DNA of 5,225 bases from Archangiaceae bacterium (lineage in GTDB: Bacteria; Myxococcota; Myxococcia; Myxococcales; Myxococcaceae): positions 1-5,225 of the forward strand of contig JAHFDQ010000452.1 in the NCBI GenBank assembly GCA_023248915.1, read 5' to 3'. The notes under the pieces are model-generated. The model was not told the origin of the DNA, made no database searches, and saw only the letters and a program-made list of their open reading frames with translations. Shown here piece by piece: positions 1 through 5,088 of this stretch. Positions within the stretch are counted from its first letter, which is position 1. Every line of letters starts with the position of its first letter. A program made the position numbers and the translations under genes.

Positions 1-1030
1 CCGTGGCGACGTAGTACCTGTTCCAGGCGACGCTGTTGCCGGCATCGCCTCGGATGACGAACGCCCAGAGGTCCGTGCCGTCGGTGATGAGCGGCAATCC
101 CGAGTTGGCCGCCAGGCCGCCCTCCGGCCAGGCCGGGGCAGCCTTCGGCGCCCACGCCGTACCGTCGAAGACCGAGAGACTCAGCGCAGGGGGAGGGCCG
201 GTGACACCCACCGCGAAGACGGCCGTGTCGTTGAGCCGCGCCGCACCCCAGTTGGTCCGGCTGACGTCCGCTCCGTTCCAAACGAAGGCTAGGGGTGACC
301 AGCTCGAGCCGTCGAAGCTGGTCCAGGTGACCCTCGGAAAGTCGAAAAAAGGGTAGTCGTCTGCCATGACCAGGACTTTCGAAGTACCCAGCGGTGCGAG
401 AAAGGAGGCCTGCTGGAACGCCGACAGCAGAGGCGGATTCCCCATCAAGGTCCACGAGGTTCCCGCGTCGTCGAACGAGGCAGAGACGCTGCTCGTCGAG
501 CGGTAGACGCGTGGATTTCCCGCGCCGTCGTCGTCCTGGACGAGGGCCTTCCCCGAGCCATCGATCGCGACCCGCTGGGTGTAGCCCGCGTCCGGGTACT
601 TCAGGTTGTCGGCCACCACGCTGGAACTCCAAGAGATCGTGGTGTCGTTGATCGCGCCCCTCAGACAACGCACGTTTCGATCGCTGAAGAGGCTCGTCGC
701 GTCGTAGTAGACGACGAGGACGACCTTGGAAGCGGCGTCGAACGCGATGCTCAGCGCGCCGCCGTCCGTGGCGAAGGTCCGCCCCGGCTCGAGCTGCACC
801 GTGTTCTCGGACCAGACCGACAGGTCGGCCGAGTACGCGTAGCGGATGAGGTTCGTGTCGGTGTCCCTCTGGTAGAAGGCCCACCAGTAGGTGCCGTCGT
901 AGACCAGCCGCTTGCCAGACGACCCTCGCGTGGCGGAGTCGTTCGCCCCCACCGAGGCGATCGTGTAGGGGCCAAGCGCCTGAGCGGCCCCTACGGCCAG
1001 CACCCCCGCCACGACGATTAGGCCCCGCAC
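1..1030 (-). CDS. Secreted repeat protein, probable beta-propeller (BNR/sialidase-like fold), 3' end cut by window edge
   Basis: I read this frame by hand: it is open from a GTG at 1030-1028 to the left edge, 343 complete codons, no stop. Residues 1-18 are a short signal peptide (one Arg, hydrophobic core, cleavage likely after AQA-18), so the product is exported. The mature part shows a recurring unit of about 55 residues that begins with a DG-type turn (YDGTYWW at 44, FDAASK at 98, IDGSGK at 156, APLGTSK at 212, LNDTAV at 266, TDGTDLW at 317). Tryptophan turns of the form SxW recur between them (W73, W134, W193, W244, W293, W336). That spacing suits propeller blades. No catalytic motif of a true sialidase is evident, so enzyme activity is not claimed. 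The GTG has only a weak, distant GGGAGGG (about 13 bases upstream), but no other start keeps the full signal peptide. There is one cysteine (C122). Function is unknown. Confidence 0.75.
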   Translation of the reverse strand, partial: MRGLIVVAGVLAVGAAQALGPYTIASVGANDSATRGSSGKRLVYDGTYWWAFYQRDTDTNLIRYAYSADLSVWSENTVQLEPGRTFATDGGALSIAFDAASKVVLVVYYDATSLFSDRNVRCLRGAINDTTISWSSSVVADNLKYPDAGYTQRVAIDGSGKALVQDDDGAGNPRVYRSTSSVSASFDDAGTSWTLMGNPPLLSAFQQASFLAPLGTSKVLVMADDYPFFDFPRVTWTSFDGSSWSPLAFVWNGADVSRTNWGAARLNDTAVFAVGVTGPPPALSLSVFDGTAWAPKAAPAWPEGGLAANSGLPLITDGTDLWAFVIRGDAGNSVAWNRYYVAT

Positions 1031-1036
1031 GCCTGT
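1028..1036. repeat. CACGCCTGT, distal copy of the repeat found before the RHH gene
   Basis: The nine bases CACGCCTGT here recur exactly at 1098-1106, 70 bases away. This copy overlaps the GTG start of the leftward exported-protein gene, while the other lies in the leader of the rightward RHH gene. If the repeat is a binding site, both divergent genes could feel it. That role is inferred; a chance match of nine bases in so short a region is unlikely but possible. Confidence 0.4.
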
Positions 1037-1062
1037 CAGACTACCCTCCCAGGTCGTTTTTT

Positions 1063-1090
1063 TTGACTCCCGACGGCGAACGTTTCTAAT
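1063..1090 (+). promoter_or_regulatory. Sigma-70-type promoter for the RHH gene pair
   Basis: TTGACT (1063-1068; 5 of 6 to TTGACA) and TCTAAT (1085-1090; 5 of 6 to TATAAT) are separated by 16 bases. A run of eight T (1057-1064) overlaps and precedes the -35 and is the most A/T-rich patch of this GC-rich region. Transcription would start near 1097, leaving a leader of about 42 bases before the ATG at 1139. Position and direction fit the downstream pair of genes. Confidence 0.65.
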
Positions 1091-1100
1091 GGCGCCACAC

Positions 1101-1120
1101 GCCTGTTGCCGCCTGTAGCA
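1101..1120. promoter_or_regulatory. Tandem 10-bp repeat, candidate operator for the RHH protein
   Basis: Two head-to-tail ten-base units, GCCTGTTGCC (1101-1110) and GCCTGTAGCA (1111-1120), match at 8 of 10 positions and repeat at one helical turn. They lie just after the expected transcription start and before the ribosome binding site of the RHH gene. RHH repressors of the CopG/Arc/ParD/MetJ kind bind as dimers to short sites repeated at about this spacing, often in their own promoters. Autoregulation is therefore a reasonable inference, not something the sequence proves. Confidence 0.4.
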
Positions 1121-1127
1121 GCCGCCC

Positions 1128-1134
1128 GGGAGGA
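1128..1134 (+). promoter_or_regulatory. Ribosome binding site that fixes the RHH start
   Basis: GGGAGGA here contains GGAGG (1129-1133), five bases before the ATG at 1139. It decides against the in-frame TTG at 1106, which lacks a comparable site and would have to cross the tandem repeat. Confidence 0.75.
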
Positions 1135-1138
1135 ACCG

Positions 1139-1369
1139 ATGCAGGACGCGACCGCAGCCACCGTCATCGCCGAAGAGCAGGACACGCTGGCCGACGACAA
1201 AGACACCGCCAAGGAAGCCGTCTCGACCCACGTGCTCGTCGAGGAGTCACAGGTGGCCAAGCTGCGAGAACTTTCCCGGCGCACCCGTATCGCCCAGAGC
1301 GAGTACCTGCGCGAAGCCGTCGACGACGTCCTCGGCAAGTACAACAAGGGCGACAAGGAGGACGCCTAA
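1139..1369 (+). CDS. Small ribbon-helix-helix (CopG/Arc/MetJ-type) DNA-binding protein
   Basis: A 76-residue protein with an acidic, probably flexible N-terminus (residues 1-27) followed by a typical ribbon-helix-helix domain. The beta strand is residues 29-34 (STHVLV), whose outward side chains would contact the DNA major groove. Helix A is about 36-49 (EESQVAKLRELSRRT), and helix B is about 53-66 with the family-typical SEYLREAV run at 54-61. Such proteins dimerise through the strand and bind short repeated operators as transcriptional regulators. The domain sits at the C-terminal end with only a ten-residue charged tail. The ATG at 1139 is supported by a strong ribosome binding site. A good promoter and a tandem repeat lie upstream, and the next gene starts directly after the stop, so it probably controls this unit. 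The regulated targets cannot be told from the window. Fold assignment is firm; role is inferred. Confidence 0.85.
   Translation: MQDATAATVIAEEQDTLADDKDTAKEAVSTHVLVEESQVAKLRELSRRTRIAQSEYLREAVDDVLGKYNKGDKEDA
1355..1361 (+). promoter_or_regulatory. Ribosome binding site of the 70-residue gene
   Basis: AAGGAGG lies inside the last codons of the RHH gene, eight bases before the ATG at 1370. Its near-perfect match and spacing are the best evidence that the small downstream reading frame is truly translated. Confidence 0.75.
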
Positions 1370-1582
1370 ATGGCGTCCCAAGCGGCCGCGCGGTCCCTCT
1401 GGATTCAGCTCGCCGAGCCCGAGAGCGAGGCCGACGGGCAGCCGCGGCGCCCGGGCCTGCGCCCGGTGCTCAACTTCGACTTCAGCGGCCACCTCATTCC
1501 GGCGGCGAAACCACGCCGCGCCGACGCCGAGCCGTCCGGCATCAAGGCCGCCATCATTCGCTGGCTGGAACAGCAGCTGTAG
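1370..1582 (+). CDS. Hypothetical 70-residue protein, coupled to the RHH gene
   Basis: I do not recognise the family. The ATG follows the RHH stop codon with no gap (TAA then ATG) and has a near-consensus ribosome binding site, so the two are co-transcribed and probably translationally coupled. Nearly all codons end in G or C, as in the neighbouring genes. The protein has a short N-terminal segment with SLWIQLAEPE at 9-18, a Pro/Arg-rich linker (24-32), an apolar patch LNFDFSGHLIP at 34-44, a basic stretch with KPRR at 47-50, and a likely amphipathic helix at the C-terminus (57-70, GIKAAIIRWLEQQL). There is no signal peptide, membrane segment or cysteine. It does not resemble the usual RHH-linked toxins (ParE/RelE, MazF, PIN). 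Its last 29 bases overlap the end of the oppositely oriented membrane-protein gene. It could be a partner or co-regulator of the RHH protein; this is only inferred from position. Confidence 0.7.
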   Translation: MASQAAARSLWIQLAEPESEADGQPRRPGLRPVLNFDFSGHLIPAAKPRRADAEPSGIKAAIIRWLEQQL

Positions 1583-2678
1583 CCTTCGGCGCCCCAGCGG
1601 CTTCCCGGCCTTCGGCCTGAAGTTTCCCGGTCAGGTCCTTGAAGGACTGCTTGCTCGCCACCATGAAGAAGAGCCCGAACGAGATCTGCTGGAAGATCTG
1701 CACCAGCCACAGCACGTTCGCGTAAGCCACCCCGCTGGTGTTCACCACCGACTGCGGCAGGAAGACCGAGAGCGCGACCAGCACGCCCGCCTGGAAGGTG
1801 CCGGCGCTGCCAGGAGCGGCCGGAATCATCAGGCCCACCACCAGCACGGCCAGCGTCACGTACCCCTGGAAGAAGGTCAGCCCCATCGGCTGGCAGGTCA
1901 CGACCGCGGCGCCCTGGCACCCGAAGGCGTTGGCGAGCATCGACATGCCCCAGCCGTTGAGCGCCCAGTAGGTCGCGGTGAAGAAGAAGAAGCCGGCGAT
2001 GCGCCGCGCCGGGGGCAACTGGTGCATCGCCCCGACGAAGGCGTCGACGATCTCGGCCGCCTTGTCGGCCAGCTTGCCCGAGATTCGCCCGGCCGTCGCC
2101 CGCACCAGCCACACCGCCCGCTGCCGCTGCCACAGGGCGAAGAGCAGAAAGCACAGCCCGCCGAAGAAGACGGAGAACATCAGGTTGGCGCCCCACTTGA
2201 TGTGCCGGATGCCGGCCGAGTCGCCCGGCACGAACAGCATCAGCACCCACAGCATCACCGCGATGATGATGCCGTCGATGATGCGCTCGAGCACCACCGT
2301 GGTCATCGCGGCGCTGCGCCGAATCTTGCTGCGCTCGGCGATGAGGAAGGGCCGGGCGAACTCTCCCAGCCGGAAGGGCAGGACGATCAGCATCATGAAG
2401 CCGATCGCCGAGGCCTCGTTCAAAGGCCGGAACTTCACCTTCTCGAGGCCGGACAGCAGGTCGCCCCAGCGAAGGGTGCGGCACAGGTGAATGCCGGTGA
2501 GGACGAAGAAGTAGGGCACCAGCAGGCGGTAGTCGGCGGCCTTGACGCTGGCCCACATCGCGTCCCAGTTGGTGCGGGCCGAACCGGGTTCGACCGGGTC
2601 GAACAGGTGCCGGAAAGTCCACCAGAAGCACACGCCGGTGATGGCGAGGCTCAACCCGAGCTTGGCGGCGCGTTTCAA
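1554..2678 (-). CDS. Flippase-like integral membrane protein (lysylphosphatidylglycerol synthase TM domain family, UPF0104)
   Basis: A 374-residue inner-membrane protein with about eight or nine hydrophobic segments (roughly 5-21, 50-65, 88-101, 132-150, 165-183, 227-245, 268-286, 297-309, 316-340). Family marks include HLCRTLRWGDLL (64-75), LPFRLGEFARPFL (100-112), the VVLERIIDG stretch (128-136) and PAAPGSAGTFQAG (286-298). This is the membrane domain of MprF-like proteins without the C-terminal aminoacyl-transferase; stand-alone versions are thought to move or help make lipid-linked envelope molecules, with the substrate unknown here. The cytoplasmic tail (350-374) is Ala-rich. The start is a TTG at 2678-2676: a same-frame TGA lies 33 bases upstream, no ATG or GTG comes before the first membrane segment, and no good ribosome binding site is visible. 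It lies 19 bases after the PHP phosphatase gene, so coupling to that gene may supply translation. Family is firm, exact start less so. Confidence 0.88.
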   Translation of the reverse strand: MKRAAKLGLSLAITGVCFWWTFRHLFDPVEPGSARTNWDAMWASVKAADYRLLVPYFFVLTGIHLCRTLRWGDLLSGLEKVKFRPLNEASAIGFMMLIVLPFRLGEFARPFLIAERSKIRRSAAMTTVVLERIIDGIIIAVMLWVLMLFVPGDSAGIRHIKWGANLMFSVFFGGLCFLLFALWQRQRAVWLVRATAGRISGKLADKAAEIVDAFVGAMHQLPPARRIAGFFFFTATYWALNGWGMSMLANAFGCQGAAVVTCQPMGLTFFQGYVTLAVLVVGLMIPAAPGSAGTFQAGVLVALSVFLPQSVVNTSGVAYANVLWLVQIFQQISFGLFFMVASKQSFKDLTGKLQAEGREAAGAPKATAAVPASE

Positions 2679-2697
2679 GATCGCGGCGGTATACCCG

Positions 2698-3432
2698 TTA
2701 ACCGTCGTTCAATTCCAGCGTCTCGCCCCTGAGCAGCGCCGCCGGCGAGTCCCGCAACATCGCGACGTACGCCTGCTCGCCTGCTCGGGACTTCAGCTCG
2801 GCCAGCGCCTTGCCCAGCCAGTCGCGAGCCGCGTTCGGGCCGTGAAGGTCGGTGGCTCCGACGGCGTAGAGCCCCTCGTCCAGGAAGGCCCGGGCCAGCT
2901 TCTTCGCCCCGGCGCCGTACTTGCCCACCAGCGAGCCGACGTCGAGCTGCAACAGCGCCCCGGCGTTGACCGCTTCGGCCGCCCTGCCCTTCCGCTCGAA
3001 CTCGAAGCAGCGCTCGGGGTGGGCGATGAGCGCCGTCACACCCTTCAGCTTCGCCCGGAAGATGATCTCGGTGAGCGCCGGCACCGGCGAGGTGTACGGC
3101 GCCTCGACCAGCACGTACGCCCCGGCGCCCAGGGTGCGCGCGGCCGCAGTGCCGAGGTTTTCGAGGAAGCGGTCCTCGAGGAAGTAGTTCTCGGCGTTCG
3201 CGGCCAGCGTCAGCGGAATGGCGGCCGCGGCGAGCGCCTCGCGCAACTCGCCCAGCCGAGCCTTCGCGAGCTCGACCGGGGCGTACTCGGGCCGAGCGTG
3301 CGGGCTGGGAGCCACGGTGGAAAAGCCCAGGTCGACCAGGGCCCGCGCCATCTCGAGCGAGTCCTCCAGCGTCTGGGCGCCGTCGTCGACGCCGGGCAAG
3401 AGGTGGCAGTGCAGGTCGACGAAGCCGCTCAC
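2698..3432 (-). CDS. PHP-domain protein-tyrosine phosphatase, CpsB/Wzb (YwqE) type
   Basis: A 244-residue protein of usual length for the CpsB/YwqE group: cytoplasmic, metal-dependent phosphotyrosine phosphatases of the PHP fold that act on tyrosine autokinases controlling capsule or exopolysaccharide synthesis. Seen motifs, in order: DLHCHLLPGVDDGA (6-19) with H8, H10 and D16 as likely metal ligands; SPHARPEY (43-50) with H45; E81 in ANAENYF; VLVEAPY (107-113) with E110; IAHPER (136-141) with H138; LDVGSLVGKYG (163-173); and ATDLHGPNA (193-201) with D195 and H197. The metal set appears complete. The GTG start (3432) overlaps the yacG stop as GTGA, so translation is coupled to it; the frame stays open much further upstream, but the conserved domain begins right at this GTG. 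No tyrosine kinase is present in the window, so the substrate is unknown. A histidinol-phosphatase-like PHP role is less likely because of the LLPGVDDGA motif. Confidence 0.88.
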   Translation of the reverse strand: MSGFVDLHCHLLPGVDDGAQTLEDSLEMARALVDLGFSTVAPSPHARPEYAPVELAKARLGELREALAAAAIPLTLAANAENYFLEDRFLENLGTAAARTLGAGAYVLVEAPYTSPVPALTEIIFRAKLKGVTALIAHPERCFEFERKGRAAEAVNAGALLQLDVGSLVGKYGAGAKKLARAFLDEGLYAVGATDLHGPNAARDWLGKALAELKSRAGEQAYVAMLRDSPAALLRGETLELNDG

Positions 3433-3641
3433 GCGCCGCTCTCGGAATCGCTCTCTCCCGCCGCGCTCGGAAGCTCGTCTTCCTGCTCGTCGGCCGACCC
3501 CCCGCCCACGCGGTACTCCTCGCCCAACCACTTGCCCAGGTCGACCGCCCGGCAGCGGGCCGAGCAGAACGGAAACAGGGGATTCTTGGCGCGGGGCAGG
3601 ACCGGCTTCCGGCAACTGGGGCAGTGAGCAGGCTTGGACAT
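3429..3641 (-). CDS. yacG: YacG, zinc-binding DNA gyrase inhibitor family (DUF329)
   Basis: A 70-residue protein with the full YacG signature. Cysteines C7 and C10 (CPSC) and C26 and C30 (FCSARC, 25-30) form the single zinc site, followed by the conserved VDLGKWLGEEYRV (33-45). The tail (51-67) is strongly acidic, as in the E. coli protein. YacG of E. coli is known to bind GyrB and block DNA binding by gyrase; the same is likely but not shown here. The ATG at 3641 puts the first cysteine pair at residues 7-10, as in most members. A same-frame ATG at 3671 would add ten residues and has GGAAGG only two bases away, so I prefer the shorter form. It is the first gene of the leftward operon, overlapping the phosphatase gene by four bases. 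In E. coli yacG sits beside coaE and zapD, so this context differs. Confidence 0.9.
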   Translation of the reverse strand: MSKPAHCPSCRKPVLPRAKNPLFPFCSARCRAVDLGKWLGEEYRVGGGSADEQEDELPSAAGESDSESGA

Positions 3642-3663
3642 GGCGAAGTGCGGCAGGGATATT
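3635..3663 (+). promoter_or_regulatory. Possible promoter for the lipoprotein gene
   Basis: TGGACA (3635-3640; 5 of 6 to the -35 consensus) and GATATT (3658-3663; 4 of 6 to the -10 consensus) stand 17 bases apart. The start point would fall at about 3670, on or beside the ATG of the lipoprotein, which would make the message leaderless or nearly so. The -35 overlaps the yacG start codon. The same A/T patch read on the minus strand (TAATAT, 3664-3659) could also serve yacG, though no good -35 accompanies it. Confidence 0.35.
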
Positions 3664-3669
3664 AGGCGC

Positions 3670-5088
3670 ATGGCCTTCCCGCTGCACCGTGTTGCGCTCG
3701 CAGCCTGCCTCTGCCTGCTCGCCTGCCGGCCCGATACGACACGCCCCCACCAGGGCCCGCCGCCGGCCCCAGCGTGCGGCGACGGCTTCGTCGACCCGGG
3801 CGAGGAGTGCGACGGCGAGAACCTTGGCACCGCCACCTGCGAGAGCCTGGGCTTCGACACCGGGACCGTTTCCTGCGACGCCGAATGCAAGCGGGTGACG
3901 GCCGCCTGCGTGAAGCACTGCGGCGACGGCACGGTCGATCTCGGCGAACAGTGCGACGACAAGGCCGGCCCCCTCGACTGCCCGACGTTCGGCGCGAAGC
4001 GGTGCACGGCCGCCTGCGCCATCGACGACAGCCACTGCGTCACCCAGCCCTTCGCGCCGGCGCCGGCCCTGCAGCTCGCCAAGGGGGGGCCGGCGATCAT
4101 CGCCGACCTGTCCCCCACCGGCTTCGGCGACCTGGTGGTGGCGGTGCCGAGCTACCTCCGGCTGGAAACCTTCCCCTACACCGTGGCTCAGGGCTTCGTC
4201 GCCGGGAGGAAGCTGTCGTTCGGCAGCGTCCCGGTGGCCGCGCTGGCGGGCGACCTCGACGGAGACGGCCAGGTCGACCTCGCCGGCCTCAACGCCGACG
4301 GCACCGTGGACCGCTACCGGTACCTGCCCGCCTCGAATTCCTTCACGCCCGAACGCTACCCGGCGCCTGACGGCGGCTTCGTCTGCCCCGCCGCCGCCTG
4401 GGTGGGAGTCATGCGAGGCCCCGGCGCGGCGGCCGACGACCTGGTGGCGCTCGGCTGCGCGACCGCGACGAGTCCCCCCACGGCGCAGGCGTTACTGGTC
4501 TACCGCGCCGGGGCCACGGCGACGGTGCCGATCCAGCTTCCCCACCTGGGCATCCTCGCTGCGGCGCTCGGAGACGTGGACGGCGACGGGCTGGCCGACC
4601 TCGCCTTCGTGGACGGCACCGCGCCCGAATTGAATTGGCTGCGCGCCGAGCCGCCGGGCTTCGCCGCCGGAACGCCCTTGCCGCTTCCGGCGACCCCTTC
4701 CGCGCTGGCCGCGGGCGACCTCGGTGGGGACGGAAAACTCTGCCTGGCCGTCATCGAAGGCCCGAACGTGAAGGTGCTCGAGAACACCGGCGCCGCCTTC
4801 GTCGAAAGGGCCGCCTTCGCGCAGACCGGGGCGATCGGGCTGCAGCTTCTCGACGCCGACCTGGACGGGCGCCTCGACGTCGTCTGGCTGGACGGCGACA
4901 CCCTCAGGGTGCGGCGCAACGCCGGCAACTTCGCCTTCACCGCCTACGACGCGACGACCGGGCAAGGCACGCCGCTCAGCCTGGCCGCGGGCGACGTGGA
5001 CGGCGACGGCGACCCCGACTTCGCCGCCACCTACGGGCAAGGTGCGGACGCGACCGTCACCTACCTGGTCCTGAACAAGGTCCGCTGA
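3670..5088 (+). CDS. Lipoprotein with two Myxococcus cysteine-rich repeats and a seven-unit FG-GAP/VCBS-like propeller
   Basis: A 472-residue exported lipoprotein. Residues 1-19 form a lipoprotein signal with lipobox LLAC; C19 would be lipidated. A Pro-rich linker (21-35) leads to two six-cysteine modules of DUF4215/Myxococcus type: C36-C80 and C84-C123, each opening CGDGxVDxGExCD and ending with a C-x3-C-x6-C pattern, so six disulfides are likely and the protein functions outside the cytoplasm. From about 140 to the end come seven repeats. Four hold Ca2+-binding DxDxDGxxD-like loops (195-203, 302-310, 395-403, 442-450). Three are degenerate (146-154, about 248-257, 350-358). The last Asp of each falls at 154, 203, 257, 310, 358 (Cys here), 403 and 450, that is 45-54 residues apart, which fits a seven-bladed propeller of the FG-GAP/VCBS kind. 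Such proteins are surface or periplasmic binding or adhesion proteins; the ligand is unknown. The ATG at 3670 is chosen because it starts the signal peptide; AGGG lies 11 bases before it. Confidence 0.88.
   Translation: MAFPLHRVALAACLCLLACRPDTTRPHQGPPPAPACGDGFVDPGEECDGENLGTATCESLGFDTGTVSCDAECKRVTAACVKHCGDGTVDLGEQCDDKAGPLDCPTFGAKRCTAACAIDDSHCVTQPFAPAPALQLAKGGPAIIADLSPTGFGDLVVAVPSYLRLETFPYTVAQGFVAGRKLSFGSVPVAALAGDLDGDGQVDLAGLNADGTVDRYRYLPASNSFTPERYPAPDGGFVCPAAAWVGVMRGPGAAADDLVALGCATATSPPTAQALLVYRAGATATVPIQLPHLGILAAALGDVDGDGLADLAFVDGTAPELNWLRAEPPGFAAGTPLPLPATPSALAAGDLGGDGKLCLAVIEGPNVKVLENTGAAFVERAAFAQTGAIGLQLLDADLDGRLDVVWLDGDTLRVRRNAGNFAFTAYDATTGQGTPLSLAAGDVDGDGDPDFAATYGQGADATVTYLVLNKVR

Noticed and set aside
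1057..1064. Run of eight T as a rho-independent terminator
   Set aside because: No stable GC-rich hairpin precedes it on the plus strand, and it merges with a good -35 element.
1106..1138. TTG start adding 11 residues to the RHH protein
   Set aside because: The ATG at 1139 has a well-placed GGGAGGA, and the extension overlaps the tandem repeat and has no ribosome binding site of its own.
1139..1582. Calling the RHH pair a toxin-antitoxin system
   Set aside because: Gene order and spacing would fit, but the second protein lacks recognisable ParE/RelE, MazF, PIN or HipA features, so the label would be a guess.
1405..2631. A 408-residue minus-strand frame over the flippase-like gene
   Set aside because: It is a shifted-frame shadow: Arg/Gly/Pro/Ala-rich low-complexity product, whereas the competing frame encodes a clear membrane protein with family motifs.
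2022..2732. Plus-strand frames of 236 and 170 residues opposite the flippase-like gene
   Set aside because: Antisense shadows rich in His/Gln/Arg with no domain; high GC content keeps such frames open by chance.
2542..3627. A 361-residue plus-strand frame opposite the phosphatase and yacG
   Set aside because: Composition is random-looking (Arg, Gln, Gly, Val), and the opposite strand has two strongly conserved families over the same bases.
2698..4035. A long N-terminal extension of the phosphatase, giving 445 residues
   Set aside because: The extra 200 residues run antisense through the lipoprotein and in the wrong frame through yacG; the PHP domain starts at the GTG at 3432, which also forms the GTGA overlap.
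3429..4118. A 229-residue version of YacG
   Set aside because: The added region is antisense to the lipoprotein coding sequence, and YacG proteins are normally about 60-70 residues with the first CPxC near the N-terminus.
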